A stretch of 64,000 nucleotides of DNA from Methylobacterium brachythecii (GCF_014196345.1 NZ_JACIDN010000006.1:1-64000), one strand, 5' to 3'; shown: positions 1 through 10,508, counted from the stretch's first letter. Translations and numbers: made by a program. Notes: generated from the sequence alone by a model not told the origin.

Positions 1-447
<447 letters not shown>

Positions 448-481
448 AGCCCCTTCAACCAAATCGACAGGGGACGTTGAG

Positions 482-503
482 GGGCGGGCCCTCCCGCCCG
501 CCC
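482..503 (+). terminator. GC-rich hairpin between tuf and rpsJ
   Basis: GGGCGGGC (482-489) can pair with GCCCGCCC (496-503) around a six-base loop, 35 bases after the tuf stop. Only a short TT follows, so it would be a weak or Rho-assisted terminator. It could equally be an attenuator or leader structure that tunes read-through into the S10 operon. Confidence 0.35.
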
Positions 504-529
504 TTCACGTTTCCGCCGAGGTATAGGTT

Positions 530-838
530 ATGTCCGGTCAGAATATTCGCATTCGCCTGAAGGCGTTCGACCATCGCATCCTCGATGCGTCGACCAAGGA
601 AATCGTCTCGACGGCCAAGCGCACTGGTGCGCAGATCCGTGGTCCGATTCCGCTTCCGACCCACATCGAGAAGTTTACCGTGAACCGTTCGCCCCACATC
701 GACAAGAAGTCGCGCGAACAGTTCGAGATGCGCACGCATAAGCGAGTGCTCGATATTGTCGATCCGACCCCCCAGACCGTGGACGCGCTGATGAAGCTCG
801 ACCTCGCCGCTGGCGTGGACGTGGAAATCAAGCTCTAA
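530..838 (+). CDS. rpsJ: 30S ribosomal protein S10
   Basis: First gene of the S10 operon. S10 is a 30S head protein and, as NusE, part of transcription antitermination complexes. The 102-residue product (E. coli 103) contains [11 protein letters not shown] near the start, the GPIPLPT loop and the RTHKRVLDI block. The ATG start is preceded by a purine-rich stretch. It lies 82 bases after tuf and 49 before rplC. Confidence 0.97.
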   Translation: MSGQNIRIRLKAFDHRILDASTKEIVSTAKRTGAQIRGPIPLPTHIEKFTVNRSPHIDKKSREQFEMRTHKRVLDIVDPTPQTVDALMKLDLAAGVDVEIKL

Positions 839-887
839 GTCCCGCGGGATTTAGAGCTTCAGCGATCAACGCGCGAGGGAGAGACCT

Positions 888-1628
888 ATGCGCTCAGGCG
901 TCATTGCACGAAAGGTCGGCATGACCCGCGTCTTCACGGACGCAGGCGAGCACGTGCCGGTTACCGTGCTTCAAATCGATCAGTGCCAAGTCGTGGCACA
1001 CCGCACAACCGAGAAGGATGGCTACGTCGCCCTCCAGGTCGGCGTCGGCAAGGCCAAGGTGAAGAATGTGTCGGCTGCCGAACGCGGCCGGTTCGCTGTC
1101 GCCAAGGTCGAGCCGAAGCAGAAGCTTGCCGAGTTCCGCGTCAGCGAGGACTCCGTGATCCCGGTCGGTGCCGAGATCACCGCGGACCACTTCATCCCAG
1201 GTCAGTTCGTCGACGTGACGGGCACGACCACGGGTAAGGGTTTCGCCGGTGGTATGAAGCGCTGGAACTTCGGTGGCTTGCGTGCCACCCACGGCGTGTC
1301 CGTCTCGCACCGTTCGATCGGTTCGACCGGTGGCCGCCAGGACCCGGGCAAGACCTTCAAGAACAAGAAGATGCCCGGTCACATGGGCGTCGAGCGTGTC
1401 ACCACACAGAACCTCAAGGTCGTGCGCATCGATCCCGAGCGTGGCCTGGTCCTCGTCGAGGGCGCCGTTCCCGGCGTCGCCGGTGGCTGGATCCAGATCC
1501 GCGACGCGGTCAAACGCAAGCTGCCCGCCGAGGTGCCGCATCCGGGCAAGTTCCGTGAGAACGGTTCGAATGGTTCGGCTTCCAAGGAGGCGCCCGCTGA
1601 GGCGCCCGCAGCCGAGGAGAACGCGTGA
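888..1628 (+). CDS. rplC: 50S ribosomal protein L3
   Basis: L3 is an early-assembly 50S protein reaching toward the peptidyl transferase centre. The 246 residues start [16 protein letters not shown] and include the [15 protein letters not shown] and [23 protein letters not shown] blocks of the family. It exceeds the E. coli length (209) by an alanine/glutamate-rich C-terminal tail. A GGGAGAG Shine-Dalgarno precedes the ATG. The TGA stop overlaps the rplD ATG by one base, indicating translational coupling. Confidence 0.97.
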   Translation: MRSGVIARKVGMTRVFTDAGEHVPVTVLQIDQCQVVAHRTTEKDGYVALQVGVGKAKVKNVSAAERGRFAVAKVEPKQKLAEFRVSEDSVIPVGAEITADHFIPGQFVDVTGTTTGKGFAGGMKRWNFGGLRATHGVSVSHRSIGSTGGRQDPGKTFKNKKMPGHMGVERVTTQNLKVVRIDPERGLVLVEGAVPGVAGGWIQIRDAVKRKLPAEVPHPGKFRENGSNGSASKEAPAEAPAAEENA

Positions 1629-2248
1629 TGAAGCTCGATATCACCACGCTCGACGGGTCCTCCGCCGGCTCGGTCGAGCTCAACGAGGCCATCTTCGGCC
1701 TCGAGCCCCGCGCCGATCTTCTTCAGCGCATGGTTCGTTACCAGCTCGCCAAGCGGCGTGCTGGTACCCATGCCGTCAAGAACCGGTCAGACATCGATCG
1801 GTCGACCAAGAAGATCTACAAGCAGAAGGGCACCGGTAACGCCCGCCACGGCGCCGCCTCCGCTCCGCAGTTCCGCGGTGGTGGACGTGCGTTCGGTCCG
1901 GTGGTGCGCGACCACAGCCACGACCTGACCAAGAAGTTCCGTGCGCTGGCCCTGCGCCACGCCCTCTCGGCCAAGGCCAAGGCCTCGACCCTGATCATCG
2001 TCGACGACATCAAGGTCGACGACCACAAGACCAAGACCATGGTCGAGCGGCTGGGCAAGCTCGGCTGGTCGAGCGCCCTGATCATCGGCGGTGCCGAGGT
2101 CGACGAGAATTTCGGCCGCGCCGCCCGCGCCGTGCCGAAGATCGACGTCCTGCCCGTGCAGGGCATCAACGTCTACGACATCCTGCGCCGCGACACGCTC
2201 GTGCTGACGCGCGCGGCCGTCGATGCGCTGGAGGAGCGTTTCAAATGA
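1628..2248 (+). CDS. rplD: 50S ribosomal protein L4
   Basis: L4 lines the exit tunnel; in enterobacteria it also autoregulates the S10 operon, which the sequence here does not test. The 206 residues carry [19 protein letters not shown] and the [10 protein letters not shown] tunnel loop. ATG at 1628 is chosen over an in-frame GTG one codon upstream because it overlaps the rplC TGA, the normal coupled arrangement. The stop overlaps the rplW start by four bases. Confidence 0.96.
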   Translation: MKLDITTLDGSSAGSVELNEAIFGLEPRADLLQRMVRYQLAKRRAGTHAVKNRSDIDRSTKKIYKQKGTGNARHGAASAPQFRGGGRAFGPVVRDHSHDLTKKFRALALRHALSAKAKASTLIIVDDIKVDDHKTKTMVERLGKLGWSSALIIGGAEVDENFGRAARAVPKIDVLPVQGINVYDILRRDTLVLTRAAVDALEERFK

Positions 2249-2541
2249 GTGCCGATCCGCGCCACTACGACATCATCGTCTCCCCGGTCATCACCGAGAA
2301 GGCGACGAACCTCACCGAGCAGAACAAGGTCGTCTTCCGGGTCGCCCCGAAGGCTACCAAGCCGCAGATCAAGGAAGCGGTCGAGAAGCTGTTCGACGTC
2401 AAGGTGACCGGCGTGAACACGCTCGTCACCAAGGGCAAGAAGAAGTTCTTCCGCGGTCAACGCGGTCAGCGGTCCGACGTGAAGAAGGCGATCATCACCC
2501 TCGCCGAGGGTGACACGATCGACGTCACGACCGGCCTCTGA
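2245..2541 (+). CDS. rplW: 50S ribosomal protein L23
   Basis: L23 sits at the tunnel exit and docks trigger factor and the signal recognition particle. The 98 residues show [17 protein letters not shown] and the [21 protein letters not shown] extension typical of the family (E. coli 100). The ATG overlaps the end of rplD (ATGA), consistent with coupled translation. Its product would meet Ffh, encoded further along the window. Confidence 0.96.
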   Translation: MSADPRHYDIIVSPVITEKATNLTEQNKVVFRVAPKATKPQIKEAVEKLFDVKVTGVNTLVTKGKKKFFRGQRGQRSDVKKAIITLAEGDTIDVTTGL

Positions 2542-2567
2542 GAACGCGATAGTCTAGGATCAAGCCG

Positions 2568-3404
2568 ATGGCCTTGAAGACATTCAAACCGGTCACGCCG
2601 AGCCTTCGCCAGCTCGTGCTCGTCGACCGCCGTGAGCTCTACAAGGGCAAGCCGGTGAAGAAGCTGACCGAGGGCAAGTCCTCCTCGGGCGGTCGCAATA
2701 ATCTTGGCCGCATCACCGTGCGCTTCCGCGGCGGTGGTCACAAGCGCACCCTGCGCAACGTCGACTTCAAGCGTCGCGAGAACCTCGGCCAGACGGCGAC
2801 CGTGGAGCGGATCGAGTACGATCCCAACCGCACCGCCTTCATCGCGCTGATCACGTTCGAGGACGGCAAGCAGGCCTACATCCTGGCCCCGCAGCGCCTC
2901 TCGGCCGGCGACAAGGTCGTGACCGGCGAGAACGTCGACATCAAGCCGGGCAATGCCGGTCCGATCGGCAGCATGCCGGTGGGCACCATCGTCCACAACA
3001 TCGAGCTGAAGATCGGCAAGGGTGGCGCGATCGCTCGCTCGGCCGGCAACTACGCCCAGATCGTCGGACGCGACCAGGGCTACGTGACGCTGCGCCTCAA
3101 CTCGGGCGAGCAGCGCCTCGTGCACGGCCAGTGCTTCGCGAGTGTCGGTGCGGTCTCGAACCCTGATCACATGAACATCTCGCTCGGCAAGGCCGGCCGT
3201 AACCGCTGGCTCGGCAAGCGTCCTCACAACCGCGGCGTGGCGATGAACCCCGTCGATCACCCGCATGGCGGCGGCGAGGGACGTACCTCGGGCGGCCGCA
3301 ACCCGGTCACGCCCTGGGGCGTGCCCACCAAGGGGAAGAAGACCCGGTCCAACAAGCGGACCGACACCTTCATCCTGTCCAGCCGTCATAACCGTAAGAA
3401 GTAA
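2568..3404 (+). CDS. rplB: 50S ribosomal protein L2
   Basis: L2 is a core 50S protein needed for subunit joining and peptidyl transfer. The 278 residues begin [12 protein letters not shown] and include [19 protein letters not shown] and the C-terminal [20 protein letters not shown] segment holding the conserved histidine. The length matches E. coli (273). It lies 26 bases after rplW and 5 before rpsS. Confidence 0.97.
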   Translation: MALKTFKPVTPSLRQLVLVDRRELYKGKPVKKLTEGKSSSGGRNNLGRITVRFRGGGHKRTLRNVDFKRRENLGQTATVERIEYDPNRTAFIALITFEDGKQAYILAPQRLSAGDKVVTGENVDIKPGNAGPIGSMPVGTIVHNIELKIGKGGAIARSAGNYAQIVGRDQGYVTLRLNSGEQRLVHGQCFASVGAVSNPDHMNISLGKAGRNRWLGKRPHNRGVAMNPVDHPHGGGEGRTSGGRNPVTPWGVPTKGKKTRSNKRTDTFILSSRHNRKK

Positions 3405-3409
3405 TCGCC

Positions 3410-3688
3410 ATGGCACGCTCCCTCTGGAAGGGGCCGTTCGTCGACGGCTACCTCCTCAAGAAAGCCGACGCCGCCCGCGGCTCCAGCCGCAACGAGGTCG
3501 TCAAGATCTGGAGCCGCCGCTCCACGATCCTCCCGCAGTTCGTTGGCATCACCTTCGGTGTGCATAACGGACAGAAGCACATCCCGGTCTACGTCACCGA
3601 GGAAATGGTCGGTCACAAGTTCGGCGAGTTCTCGCCGACCCGCACCTTCCCCGGTCACGCGGCCGACAAGAAGGCGAAGAGGCGCTAA
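3410..3688 (+). CDS. rpsS: 30S ribosomal protein S19
   Basis: S19 is a 30S head protein that forms bridges with the 50S subunit and contacts A-site tRNA. The 92 residues match the E. coli length exactly and include [31 protein letters not shown] and the [16 protein letters not shown] block. It is packed between rplB and rplV with only a few bases on either side. Confidence 0.97.
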   Translation: MARSLWKGPFVDGYLLKKADAARGSSRNEVVKIWSRRSTILPQFVGITFGVHNGQKHIPVYVTEEMVGHKFGEFSPTRTFPGHAADKKAKRR

Positions 3689-3689
3689 G

Positions 3690-4073
3690 ATGGGCAAGGC
3701 TGCCACCCCCCGCGCGCTCCCCGAGAACGAGGCCAAGGCCGTTGCGCGCATGCTGCGTGTTTCGCCCCAGAAGCTGAACCTCGTGGCGCAGCTGATCCGC
3801 GGCAAGAAGGTCGATACGGCGCTCGCCGATCTTCAGTTCTCCCGCAAGCGTATCGCCGTCGAGGTCAAGAAGTGCCTCGAGAGCGCGATCGCCAACGCCG
3901 AGAACAACCACGACCTGGACGTGGACGACCTGGTCGTCTCCCAGGCCTTCGTGGGCAAGGCACTCGTGCTCAAGCGTTTCCACGCCCGTGCCCGCGGCCG
4001 CGGCGCGCGCATCCTGAAGCCCTTCGCGAACCTCACGATCGTGGTTCGCGAAGTGCGCGCTGAAGCGGCCTGA
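3690..4073 (+). CDS. rplV: 50S ribosomal protein L22
   Basis: L22 lines the exit tunnel and is a known site of macrolide resistance changes. The product is 127 residues against 110 in E. coli, the extra being a short N-terminal segment. [20 protein letters not shown] and [15 protein letters not shown] identify it. The ATG at 3690 lies one base after the rpsS stop; an open frame continues upstream inside rpsS but gives no family sequence. Confidence 0.96.
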   Translation: MGKAATPRALPENEAKAVARMLRVSPQKLNLVAQLIRGKKVDTALADLQFSRKRIAVEVKKCLESAIANAENNHDLDVDDLVVSQAFVGKALVLKRFHARARGRGARILKPFANLTIVVREVRAEAA

Positions 4074-4083
4074 GGAGGATTCC

Positions 4084-4830
4084 ATGGGTCAGAAAATCAA
4101 TCCGATCGGCCTGCGTCTCGGCATCAACCGGACTTGGGATTCCCGCTGGTTCGCCGGCAAGGGCGAATACGCCAAGCTGATGCACGAGGACGTCGCCATC
4201 CGCGCCGCCCTCATGAAGCAGCTGAAGCAGGCCGCGGTCTCCAAGATCGTGATCGAGCGTCCGCACCGGAAGTGCCGCGTCACCATCCATTCGGGTCGCC
4301 CCGGTGTGGTGATCGGTAAGAAGGGCGCGGATATCGAGAAGCTGCGTAAGCTCGTCGGCTCGATGACCAAGGCCGACGTGACGATCAACATCGTCGAGGT
4401 GCGCAAGCCCGAGATCGACGCTACCCTGGTGGCCGACTCGATCGCTCAGCAACTCGAGCGCCGCGTCGCCTTCCGTCGCGCCATGAAGCGCGCCGTGCAG
4501 TCGGCGATGCGTCTCGGCGCCGAGGGCATCCGCATCAACTGCGCCGGCCGTCTCGGCGGTGCGGAGATCGCGCGCACGGAATGGTACCGCGAGGGCCGCG
4601 TTCCGCTGCACACGCTGCGGGCCGACGTCGATTATGGCGTCGCCACCGCGTTCACCACCTATGGGACCTGCGGCATCAAGGTCTGGGTGTTCAAGGGCGA
4701 GATCCTTGAGCACGACCCGATGGCCCAGGACAAGAAGGCCCAGGAAGAGGGCGGCCGCTCCGGCGGGCGTCGTGAGCGTGACGGTGACGACCGTGGTGGC
4801 CGCGGCCGCCGCGAGCCGTCTCACGCTTGA
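4084..4830 (+). CDS. rpsC: 30S ribosomal protein S3
   Basis: S3 lies at the mRNA entry channel and contributes helicase activity. The 248 residues begin [16 protein letters not shown] and carry the KH-domain loop [15 protein letters not shown] and the [26 protein letters not shown] block. The C-terminal tail is a charged Gly/Arg/Asp-rich stretch, making it longer than the E. coli protein (233). TGAGGAGGATTCC gives a strong ribosome binding site. Confidence 0.97.
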   Translation: MGQKINPIGLRLGINRTWDSRWFAGKGEYAKLMHEDVAIRAALMKQLKQAAVSKIVIERPHRKCRVTIHSGRPGVVIGKKGADIEKLRKLVGSMTKADVTINIVEVRKPEIDATLVADSIAQQLERRVAFRRAMKRAVQSAMRLGAEGIRINCAGRLGGAEIARTEWYREGRVPLHTLRADVDYGVATAFTTYGTCGIKVWVFKGEILEHDPMAQDKKAQEEGGRSGGRRERDGDDRGGRGRREPSHA

Positions 4831-4864
4831 TCGCCTGAGCCTGAGGAGAGTTTGAGAGGCTGCC

Positions 4865-5278
4865 ATGCTGCAACCCAAGAAGACCAAGTTCCGTAAGCAG
4901 TTCAAGGGTCGCATCCATGGCGCGGCCAAGGGCGGGTTCGACCTGAACTTCGGCACGTTCGGCCTCAAGGCCGTCGAGCCGGAGCGCGTCACCGCCCGTC
5001 AGATCGAGGCGGCCCGCCGCGCGATCACCCGCGAGATGAAGCGCCAGGGCCGTGTCTGGATCCGGGTGTTCCCGGACGTTCCGGTCACCGCCAAGCCCAC
5101 CGAGGTCCGCATGGGCTCCGGTAAGGGTGCTCCCGAGTACTGGGCGGCCCGCGTCCATCCGGGTCGTATCATGTTCGAAGTCGATGGCGTCGCCGAGACG
5201 GTTGCCCGCGAGGCTCTGCGCCTCGGAGCCGCCAAGCTTTCGGTGCGCACCCGCATCGTTGCCCGCATCGCCGACTGA
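4865..5278 (+). CDS. rplP: 50S ribosomal protein L16
   Basis: L16 organises the aminoacyl-tRNA binding region of the 50S subunit. The 137 residues (E. coli 136) start [16 protein letters not shown] and include [19 protein letters not shown] and [20 protein letters not shown]. It lies 34 bases after rpsC, a gap with a GAGGAGAG ribosome binding region, and 14 before rpmC. Confidence 0.97.
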   Translation: MLQPKKTKFRKQFKGRIHGAAKGGFDLNFGTFGLKAVEPERVTARQIEAARRAITREMKRQGRVWIRVFPDVPVTAKPTEVRMGSGKGAPEYWAARVHPGRIMFEVDGVAETVAREALRLGAAKLSVRTRIVARIAD

Positions 5279-5292
5279 GAGGGGAGGGGATC

Positions 5293-5508
5293 ATGAAGTC
5301 GTCACAGAGACTGTCGGATCTGCGCGCCCTGTCGCCGGATCAACTGAGCGATGAGCTCGTCAACCTGAAGAAGGAGCAGTTCAACCTGCGCTTCCAGGGT
5401 GCCACGGGCCAGCTCGAGAACGTCGCCCGCGTCCGTGAGGTTCGCCGCGACATCGCCCGCGTCCGTACGCTTCAGCGTCAGAAGACGCTGGCGTCGGCGC
5501 AAGGCTAA
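5293..5508 (+). CDS. rpmC: 50S ribosomal protein L29
   Basis: L29 is a small helical protein near the tunnel exit and part of the trigger factor and SRP docking area. The 71-residue product has the diagnostic [19 protein letters not shown] block and a following basic helix. The family is usually 60-70 residues. A GAGGGGAGGGG ribosome binding site precedes the ATG. It is followed 13 bases later by rpsQ. Confidence 0.96.
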   Translation: MKSSQRLSDLRALSPDQLSDELVNLKKEQFNLRFQGATGQLENVARVREVRRDIARVRTLQRQKTLASAQG

Positions 5509-5521
5509 GGAGTTCCAGACC

Positions 5522-5794
5522 ATGCCGAAGCGCGTGCTGCAGGGCACTGTCATCAGCGACAAGACCGACAAGACCATCACGGTGAAGGTGGAGCGCCGCT
5601 ACACCCACCCCGTGATGAAGAAGACCGTGCGTCGCTCGAAGCACTATCATGCTCACGACGAGAACAACGTCGCCAAGACCGGCCAGACGGTGTTCATCGA
5701 GGAGTCGCGCCCCTTCTCGAAGACTAAGACCTGGAAGCTGGTTGACGACCAGGCTGCCGCGGCGGAAGCCGCCGGTCAGGCGCCTGCCGCCTGA
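5522..5794 (+). CDS. rpsQ: 30S ribosomal protein S17
   Basis: S17 is a primary 16S rRNA-binding protein with an OB fold. The 90 residues include [23 protein letters not shown], the [19 protein letters not shown] block and [15 protein letters not shown]. They end in an Ala/Glu tail beyond the E. coli length of 84. ATG at 5522 follows AAGGAG. It is the last gene of the S10 block here, followed by a 256-base gap before rplN. Confidence 0.96.
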   Translation: MPKRVLQGTVISDKTDKTITVKVERRYTHPVMKKTVRRSKHYHAHDENNVAKTGQTVFIEESRPFSKTKTWKLVDDQAAAAEAAGQAPAA

Positions 5795-5917
5795 GCCTCA
5801 GGGCTGAACGGGAGGCGGATCGACGGAAGCCTCTTGCATCGACGGTCGGCACGTAGTATCGCGCCGACCTTCGCAGACATTCCGTGAGAGTGTTCGCACT
5901 TTCACATGACCGCGGTG

Positions 5918-5951
5918 ACCGCGCCGGCGTTTCCAACGCCGATTGCGCGGT
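5918..5951 (+). promoter_or_regulatory. Hairpin in the rpsQ-rplN gap (spc operon leader)
   Basis: The 256-base gap 5795-6050 holds no gene. ACCGCGCCGGCGTT (5918-5931) can fold over a TCC loop onto AACGCCG (5935-5941) and, after an ATT bulge, GCGCGGT (5945-5951): fourteen pairs in two helices. No clear T tract follows. Its place, 99 bases before the rplN GTG, fits a separate spc-operon leader, either a regulatory structure or the end of the S10 transcript. Binding by an r-protein is only an inference. Confidence 0.4.
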
Positions 5952-6050
5952 CCGTTACATTCGGGGACCTCAGATCCCCATCAGGCGTCGTCCGCCGGAC
6001 AATACCGTCCGCGTGCGGATACCCGCCCGAAACAAGGAAAGGTCACTTCC

Positions 6051-6419
6051 GTGATCCAGATGCAGACGAATCTGGACGTCGCCGACAACTCTGGTGCGCG
6101 TCGTGTGATGTGCATCAAGGTACTCGGCGGGTCGAAGCGTAAATATGCCGGCGTCGGCGACATCATCGTCGTGTCCGTCAAGGAAGCGATTCCGCGCGGC
6201 CGCGTGAAGAAGGGCGACGTCATGAAGGCGGTCGTCGTTCGGACGGCCAAGGCCGTGAAGCGCGTCGACGGATCGGTGATCCGCTTCGACAAGAACGCCG
6301 CCGTTCTGATCAACAATCAGAAGGAGCCGGTCGGCACCCGTATCTTCGGACCCGTGCCGCGTGAGCTTCGCGCCCGCAATCACATGAAGATCATCTCGCT
6401 CGCTCCGGAGGTGCTGTGA
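6051..6419 (+). CDS. rplN: 50S ribosomal protein L14 (GTG start)
   Basis: L14 forms part of an intersubunit bridge. The 122 residues match the family length. The GTG at 6051 is chosen because it gives the conserved beginning (M)[26 protein letters not shown]; upstream in-frame sequence is unlike L14. [11 protein letters not shown] and [11 protein letters not shown] end it. A nearby AAGGAAAGG serves as ribosome binding site. The stop overlaps the rplX ATG by one base. It opens the spc block after a long leader. Confidence 0.96.
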   Translation: MIQMQTNLDVADNSGARRVMCIKVLGGSKRKYAGVGDIIVVSVKEAIPRGRVKKGDVMKAVVVRTAKAVKRVDGSVIRFDKNAAVLINNQKEPVGTRIFGPVPRELRARNHMKIISLAPEVL

Positions 6420-6736
6420 TGGCTGCGAAGATCAAGAAGGGCGACAAGGTCGTCGTTCTCACCGGCCGTGATGAGGGTCGCTCGGGTGAGGTGATTCAGG
6501 TGCTTCCGAAGGAGAACCGCGCGTTCGTTCGCGGCGTGAACCTGGTGAAGAAGCATCAGAAGCAGACGCAGAATCAGGAAGGCGGGATCATCTCCAAGGA
6601 AGCCGCCATCCATCTTTCCAACATCGCGATCGCCGACCCCAAGGACGGCAAGCCCACGCGCGTTGGTTTCCGTATTCTCGATGACGGCCGCAAGGTCCGC
6701 TTCGCCAAGCGCTCGGGGGATCTGATCGATGGCTGA
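6419..6736 (+). CDS. rplX: 50S ribosomal protein L24
   Basis: L24 initiates 50S assembly. The 105 residues carry the KOW motif [22 protein letters not shown] and the VNLVKKHQK segment, ending [18 protein letters not shown] at 6419 overlaps the rplN stop; a GTG one codon earlier is also in frame but less likely. The end overlaps the rplE start by eight bases, supporting coupling along the operon. Confidence 0.96.
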   Translation: MAAKIKKGDKVVVLTGRDEGRSGEVIQVLPKENRAFVRGVNLVKKHQKQTQNQEGGIISKEAAIHLSNIAIADPKDGKPTRVGFRILDDGRKVRFAKRSGDLIDG

Positions 6737-7379
6737 TGCCAAGAAGCCTGCAAAGGCTCCCAAGGACGCCGGCAAGGCGGACGAGGCCAAGACCGTGAAG
6801 GCGGCTGGCCCGAAGCGCGGCGCGAGCGCCGACGGCTACACCCCGCGGATGCGCAAGCATTACGACGAGGTCGTTCGCCAGAAGCTCATCGAGCAGTTCG
6901 GCTACAAGAACCCGATGGAAGTGCCGCAGATCGAAAAGATCGTCATCAACATGGGCGTCGGCGAATCCACCGCGGATTCGAAGAAGGCTACCGTTGCTGC
7001 CGGTGATCTGGCGCTCATCGCCGGCCAGAAGCCGGTCATCACCAAGGCCCGCAAGGCCATCGCGACCTTCAAGGTTCGCGAGGGCATGCCGATCGGCTGC
7101 AAGGTCACGCTCCGCAAGGCGCGTATGTACGAGTTCATGGATCGTCTGGTCACGATCGCGCTCCCGCGCGTCCGCGACTTCCGCGGTCTGAACCCGCGTT
7201 CCTTCGACGGCCGTGGCAACTACGCCATGGGCCTCAAGGAGCACCTCGTGTTCCCGGAAATCTCCTACGACAAGGCGGAGCAGACCTGGGGCATGGACAT
7301 CGTCGTCCAGACGAGCGCCAAGACCGACGAAGAGGCCAAGGCCCTTCTCGCCCACTTCAAATTCCCGTTCCGGCAGTGA
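6729..7379 (+). CDS. rplE: 50S ribosomal protein L5 with N-terminal extension
   Basis: L5 binds 5S rRNA and contacts P-site tRNA. Of 216 residues, about the last 180 match the family: [57 protein letters not shown]. The first 36 or so residues are a Lys/Ala/Pro-rich low-complexity extension absent from the 179-residue E. coli protein. The overlap with rplX and the ATG at 6729 support the long form, though a later start has not been excluded. Confidence 0.95.
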   Translation: MADAKKPAKAPKDAGKADEAKTVKAAGPKRGASADGYTPRMRKHYDEVVRQKLIEQFGYKNPMEVPQIEKIVINMGVGESTADSKKATVAAGDLALIAGQKPVITKARKAIATFKVREGMPIGCKVTLRKARMYEFMDRLVTIALPRVRDFRGLNPRSFDGRGNYAMGLKEHLVFPEISYDKAEQTWGMDIVVQTSAKTDEEAKALLAHFKFPFRQ

Positions 7380-7417
7380 GCCCAAAGCTCATACGCGGAC
7401 ACCGGAGATAGATAGAC

Positions 7418-7723
7418 ATGGCTAAAACAAGCTCAGTCGAGAACAACAACCGGCGCAAGGCGCTGGTGAAGCGCTTCGCCGCCAAGCGGCAGGCGCTGCT
7501 GGCGATCGCGAACAACGAGGCGAACAGCATGGAGGAGCGCTTCGAGGCGCGCCTCAAGCTCGCCGAGCTGCCGCGCAACTCTTCGCCGACCCGCATTCGT
7601 AACCGTTGCGAAGTCACCGGGCGCCCCCGCGCCTTCTACCGCAAGCTCGGCCTGTCCCGAATTGCCCTGCGTGAGCTCGGCAACAAGGGCCTGATCCCGG
7701 GCCTCGTGAAGTCCAGCTGGTAA
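7418..7723 (+). CDS. rpsN: 30S ribosomal protein S14 (zinc-free type)
   Basis: S14 is a late-assembly 30S head protein. The 101-residue length and the single cysteine in [21 protein letters not shown] show the long, zinc-independent form rather than the short CxxC-paired form. It is preceded by a GGAGATAGATAGAC leader and lies 38 bases after rplE and 12 before rpsH. Confidence 0.96.
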   Translation: MAKTSSVENNNRRKALVKRFAAKRQALLAIANNEANSMEERFEARLKLAELPRNSSPTRIRNRCEVTGRPRAFYRKLGLSRIALRELGNKGLIPGLVKSSW

Positions 7724-7735
7724 GGGGGAGCCACC

Positions 7736-8131
7736 ATGGTCAACGATCCCGTGGGTGATATGCTCACCCGCATCCGCAACGGCCAGCTTCGCCGCCGCAG
7801 CGTCGTCCAGACGCCCGGATCGAAGCTCCGCAAGAGCGTTCTCGATGTCCTCAAGTCCGAGGGCTACATCCGCGACTACGCCGTGAGCGATCTCGGCAAT
7901 GGTCGGACGGAATTCGCGATCGAGCTGAAGTACTACGATGGCCAGCCGGTCATCCGCTCGCTTCAGCGCGTGTCGAAGCCCGGTCGTCGCGTCTACTCGT
8001 CGGTTGGCGAGCTGCCGCGCGTGGCCGATGGCCTCGGCATCACCATCATCTCGACCCCGCAGGGCGTCATGGCCGATCACAATGCGCGCGAGCGCAATGT
8101 CGGCGGTGAAGTGCTCTGCAAAGTGTTCTGA
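7736..8131 (+). CDS. rpsH: 30S ribosomal protein S8
   Basis: S8 is a central 16S rRNA binder; in E. coli it also represses the spc operon. The 131 residues (E. coli 130) include [18 protein letters not shown], the SEGYIRDY segment, [16 protein letters not shown] and the ending [21 protein letters not shown] precedes the ATG. Whether autoregulation exists here cannot be read from the sequence alone. Confidence 0.97.
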   Translation: MVNDPVGDMLTRIRNGQLRRRSVVQTPGSKLRKSVLDVLKSEGYIRDYAVSDLGNGRTEFAIELKYYDGQPVIRSLQRVSKPGRRVYSSVGELPRVADGLGITIISTPQGVMADHNARERNVGGEVLCKVF

Positions 8132-8147
8132 TCCGGAGGACAGCCGA

Positions 8148-8681
8148 ATGTCTCGCGTAGGCAAGAAGCCCGTCCCCGTTCCGTCCGGCGTCACCGCCAC
8201 GGTCACGGGTCAGACGGTGAAGATGAAGGGTTCGAAGGGCGAACTGGAATTCGTGGTGCCGTCGCAGGTTACCGTCGAGTTCAAGGACGGCGCCGTCTCG
8301 GTGCAGCCCAAGGACCAGTCGAAGCAGGCCCGTTCCCTGTGGGGCACCTCGCGTGCCCAGGTTGCCAACCTCGTCGAGGGTGTGTCGAAGGGTTTCGAGA
8401 AGAAGCTCGAGATCACCGGCGTCGGCTACCGTGCAGCGATGGCCGGCAAGGCCCTCAAGCTGTCGCTCGGCTACAGCCACGACATCGAATACGAGATCCC
8501 GGCCGGCATCACGATCGTGACGCCGAAGCCGACGGAGATCACCATCACGGGGATCAACCGTCAGCAGGTCGGTCAGGTCGCCGCCGAGATCCGCGACTAT
8601 CGCGGTCCCGAGCCCTACAAGGGCAAGGGCGTGAAGTACGCGGGCGAGTTTATCTTCCGTAAGGAAGGCAAGAAGAAGTAA
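8148..8681 (+). CDS. rplF: 50S ribosomal protein L6
   Basis: L6 lies near the factor-binding region of the 50S subunit. The 177 residues equal the E. coli length and start [15 protein letters not shown], with [19 protein letters not shown] and the C-terminal [20 protein letters not shown] at 8148 follows a GGAGGA ribosome binding site. The frame is open further upstream inside rpsH but without family similarity. Confidence 0.97.
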   Translation: MSRVGKKPVPVPSGVTATVTGQTVKMKGSKGELEFVVPSQVTVEFKDGAVSVQPKDQSKQARSLWGTSRAQVANLVEGVSKGFEKKLEITGVGYRAAMAGKALKLSLGYSHDIEYEIPAGITIVTPKPTEITITGINRQQVGQVAAEIRDYRGPEPYKGKGVKYAGEFIFRKEGKKK

Positions 8682-8691
8682 GGGGGCGAGA

Positions 8692-9054
8692 ATGTCTTCA
8701 AAGAACGAAGCCCTCATCAAGCGCAAGGCGCGCGTGCGCCGCGCGCTTCGGGCAGCAGCAAACGGTCGGCCGCGTCTCTCGGTGTTCCGCTCGTCCAAGC
8801 AGATCTACGTCCAGGTCATCGACGACGCTGCCGGCAAGACGCTGGCCGCGGCTTCGAGCCTCGACAAGGATCTCAAGAAGGACCTGAAGACCGGCGCCGA
8901 CAAGGCTGCGGCAGAGGCCGTCGGCAAGCTCGTCGCAGAGCGCGCCAAGGCTGCCGGTGTCTCCAAGGTCGTCTTCGACCGCTCGGGCTACATTTTCCAC
9001 GGCCGCGTCAAGGCTCTCGCCGACGCAGCCCGCGAAGGCGGCCTCGAGTTCTGA
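8692..9054 (+). CDS. rplR: 50S ribosomal protein L18
   Basis: L18 binds 5S rRNA together with L5. The 120 residues (E. coli 117) show [10 protein letters not shown], the [18 protein letters not shown] block and [26 protein letters not shown]. It starts ten bases after rplF. A 127-base gap with two hairpins follows before rpsE. Confidence 0.97.
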   Translation: MSSKNEALIKRKARVRRALRAAANGRPRLSVFRSSKQIYVQVIDDAAGKTLAAASSLDKDLKKDLKTGADKAAAEAVGKLVAERAKAAGVSKVVFDRSGYIFHGRVKALADAAREGGLEF

Positions 9055-9064
9055 TTGATCCAGT

Positions 9065-9119
9065 GCCGGGCGGCAGCGCTGCCCGGCCTCGGTACGAGCC
9101 GCTGACTCTTAATCAGCGG
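9065..9119 (+). repeat. Two hairpins between rplR and rpsE
   Basis: GCCGGGC (9065-9071) pairs with GCCCGGC (9081-9087), enclosing the competing palindrome GGCAGCGCTGCC (9072-9083). A second hairpin pairs CCGCTGA (9099-9105) with TCAGCGG (9113-9119). Neither has a T tract. They may set the relative level of the downstream genes by transcript processing or partial termination. Confidence 0.35.
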
Positions 9120-9181
9120 GTTCGGGCCATCGAGCGAGCGGGTCGTTTCGGCCTGCGCCAGTGAGATGAATAGGACAAGAC

Positions 9182-9769
9182 ATGGCACGTGAACGTGAAG
9201 GCGGTGGCCGCGGCCGCCGCGAGGATCGCGAGGAGCGCGACAGCGAGTTCGTGGACAAGCTCGTCCACATCAACCGCGTCGCCAAGGTCGTGAAGGGTGG
9301 TCGTCGCTTCGGCTTCGCCGCTCTCGTCGTCGTCGGCGACCAGAAGGGCCGCGTTGGCTTCGGCCACGGCAAGGCCCGCGAGGTTCCCGAGGCGATCCGC
9401 AAGGCGACGGAAGCCGCCAAGCGTGGCCTGATCCGCGTGTCGCTGCGCGAGGGCCGCACCCTGCACCACGACGTCAATGGACGTCACGGCGCCGGCAAGG
9501 TCATCCTGCGCGCTGCGCCCCAGGGTACCGGCATCATCGCCGGCGGCCCAATGCGCGCCGTGTTCGAGACGCTCGGCATGCAGGACGTGGTGGCGAAGAG
9601 CCTCGGCTCCTCCAACCCCTACAATCTGGTCCGTGCGACATTCGATGCTCTCAAGAACGAGGATAGCCCCCGTTCCGTCGCCGCCCGTCGTGGCCTCAAG
9701 GTGTCCGCTCTGCAGTCGCGTCGCCGCGACGCCGATCCGAACGACACCTCCGAAGCCGCTGTTGCGTAA
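9182..9769 (+). CDS. rpsE: 30S ribosomal protein S5
   Basis: S5 maintains decoding fidelity. The 195 residues exceed the E. coli protein (167) through a Gly/Arg/Glu-rich N-terminus and a longer C-terminus. The double-stranded RNA-binding-like segment [20 protein letters not shown], the [12 protein letters not shown] block and [23 protein letters not shown] are diagnostic. It is the first gene after the structured 127-base gap. Confidence 0.97.
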   Translation: MAREREGGGRGRREDREERDSEFVDKLVHINRVAKVVKGGRRFGFAALVVVGDQKGRVGFGHGKAREVPEAIRKATEAAKRGLIRVSLREGRTLHHDVNGRHGAGKVILRAAPQGTGIIAGGPMRAVFETLGMQDVVAKSLGSSNPYNLVRATFDALKNEDSPRSVAARRGLKVSALQSRRRDADPNDTSEAAVA

Positions 9770-9781
9770 GGGGAGGGCAGA

Positions 9782-9973
9782 ATGGCTACCAAGACTGTCC
9801 GCATCGAGCAGATCGGTTCGCCGATCCGCCGCGAGGCCTCTCAGCGCGCGACGCTGATCGGCCTGAAGTTGAATAAGCTGCACCGCGTGTCCGAGCTGGA
9901 GGATACTCCCTCCGTGCGCGGCATGATCCGCAAGGTTGCGCACCTCGTGCGCGTCCACGGCGACGTGGCTTGA
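9782..9973 (+). CDS. rpmD: 50S ribosomal protein L30
   Basis: L30 is a small 50S protein. The 63 residues (E. coli 59) include [27 protein letters not shown] and the ending [24 protein letters not shown] precedes the ATG 12 bases after rpsE. rplO follows 10 bases later. Confidence 0.96.
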   Translation: MATKTVRIEQIGSPIRREASQRATLIGLKLNKLHRVSELEDTPSVRGMIRKVAHLVRVHGDVA

Positions 9974-9983
9974 GGAGGGCGCG

Positions 9984-10481
9984 ATGAAGCTCAACGAGAT
10001 CCACGACAACGAAGGCGCAACCAAGAACCGGATGCGCGTCGGCCGGGGCATCGGCTCTGGCAAGGGCAAGACCGCTGGACGCGGCGTGAAGGGCCAGAAG
10101 GCCCGTACCGGCGTGTCCATCAAGGGCTTCGAGGGCGGCCAGATGCCGTTGCATCGTCGCCTGCCGAAGCGCGGTTTCAACAACCTGTATTCGACCGACC
10201 TCAACGAGGTGAATCTCGGCCGGGTGCAGCAGGCGATCGACGCCGGCAAGCTCGACAAGGCCGCGACCGTGACGGTCGCGTCGCTGATTGAGGCTGGCAT
10301 CATCAGCCGGGCTCGTGACGGCGTGAAGCTGCTCGGCGTCGGCGAACTGACGACCAAGCTCAGCTTCGAGGTCACCCGCGCTTCGAAGTCCGCCATCGAG
10401 GCGGTCGAGAAGGCCGGCGGATCGGTCACGACTACCTTCGCCGCAGGCGTCGCCCACCGGGCGACGGTTGCGTCGGCCTGA
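9984..10481 (+). CDS. rplO: 50S ribosomal protein L15
   Basis: L15 is an rRNA-binding protein needed in late 50S assembly. The 165 residues (E. coli 144) start [34 protein letters not shown] and contain [21 protein letters not shown] at 9984 follows GAGGAGGGCGCG. The tail ends in an alanine/valine-rich stretch. Its stop is followed by a 104-base gap before secY. Confidence 0.97.
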   Translation: MKLNEIHDNEGATKNRMRVGRGIGSGKGKTAGRGVKGQKARTGVSIKGFEGGQMPLHRRLPKRGFNNLYSTDLNEVNLGRVQQAIDAGKLDKAATVTVASLIEAGIISRARDGVKLLGVGELTTKLSFEVTRASKSAIEAVEKAGGSVTTTFAAGVAHRATVASA

Positions 10482-10508
10482 GCCAGCGCTTAAGTCGAAA
10501 CATCTGAG

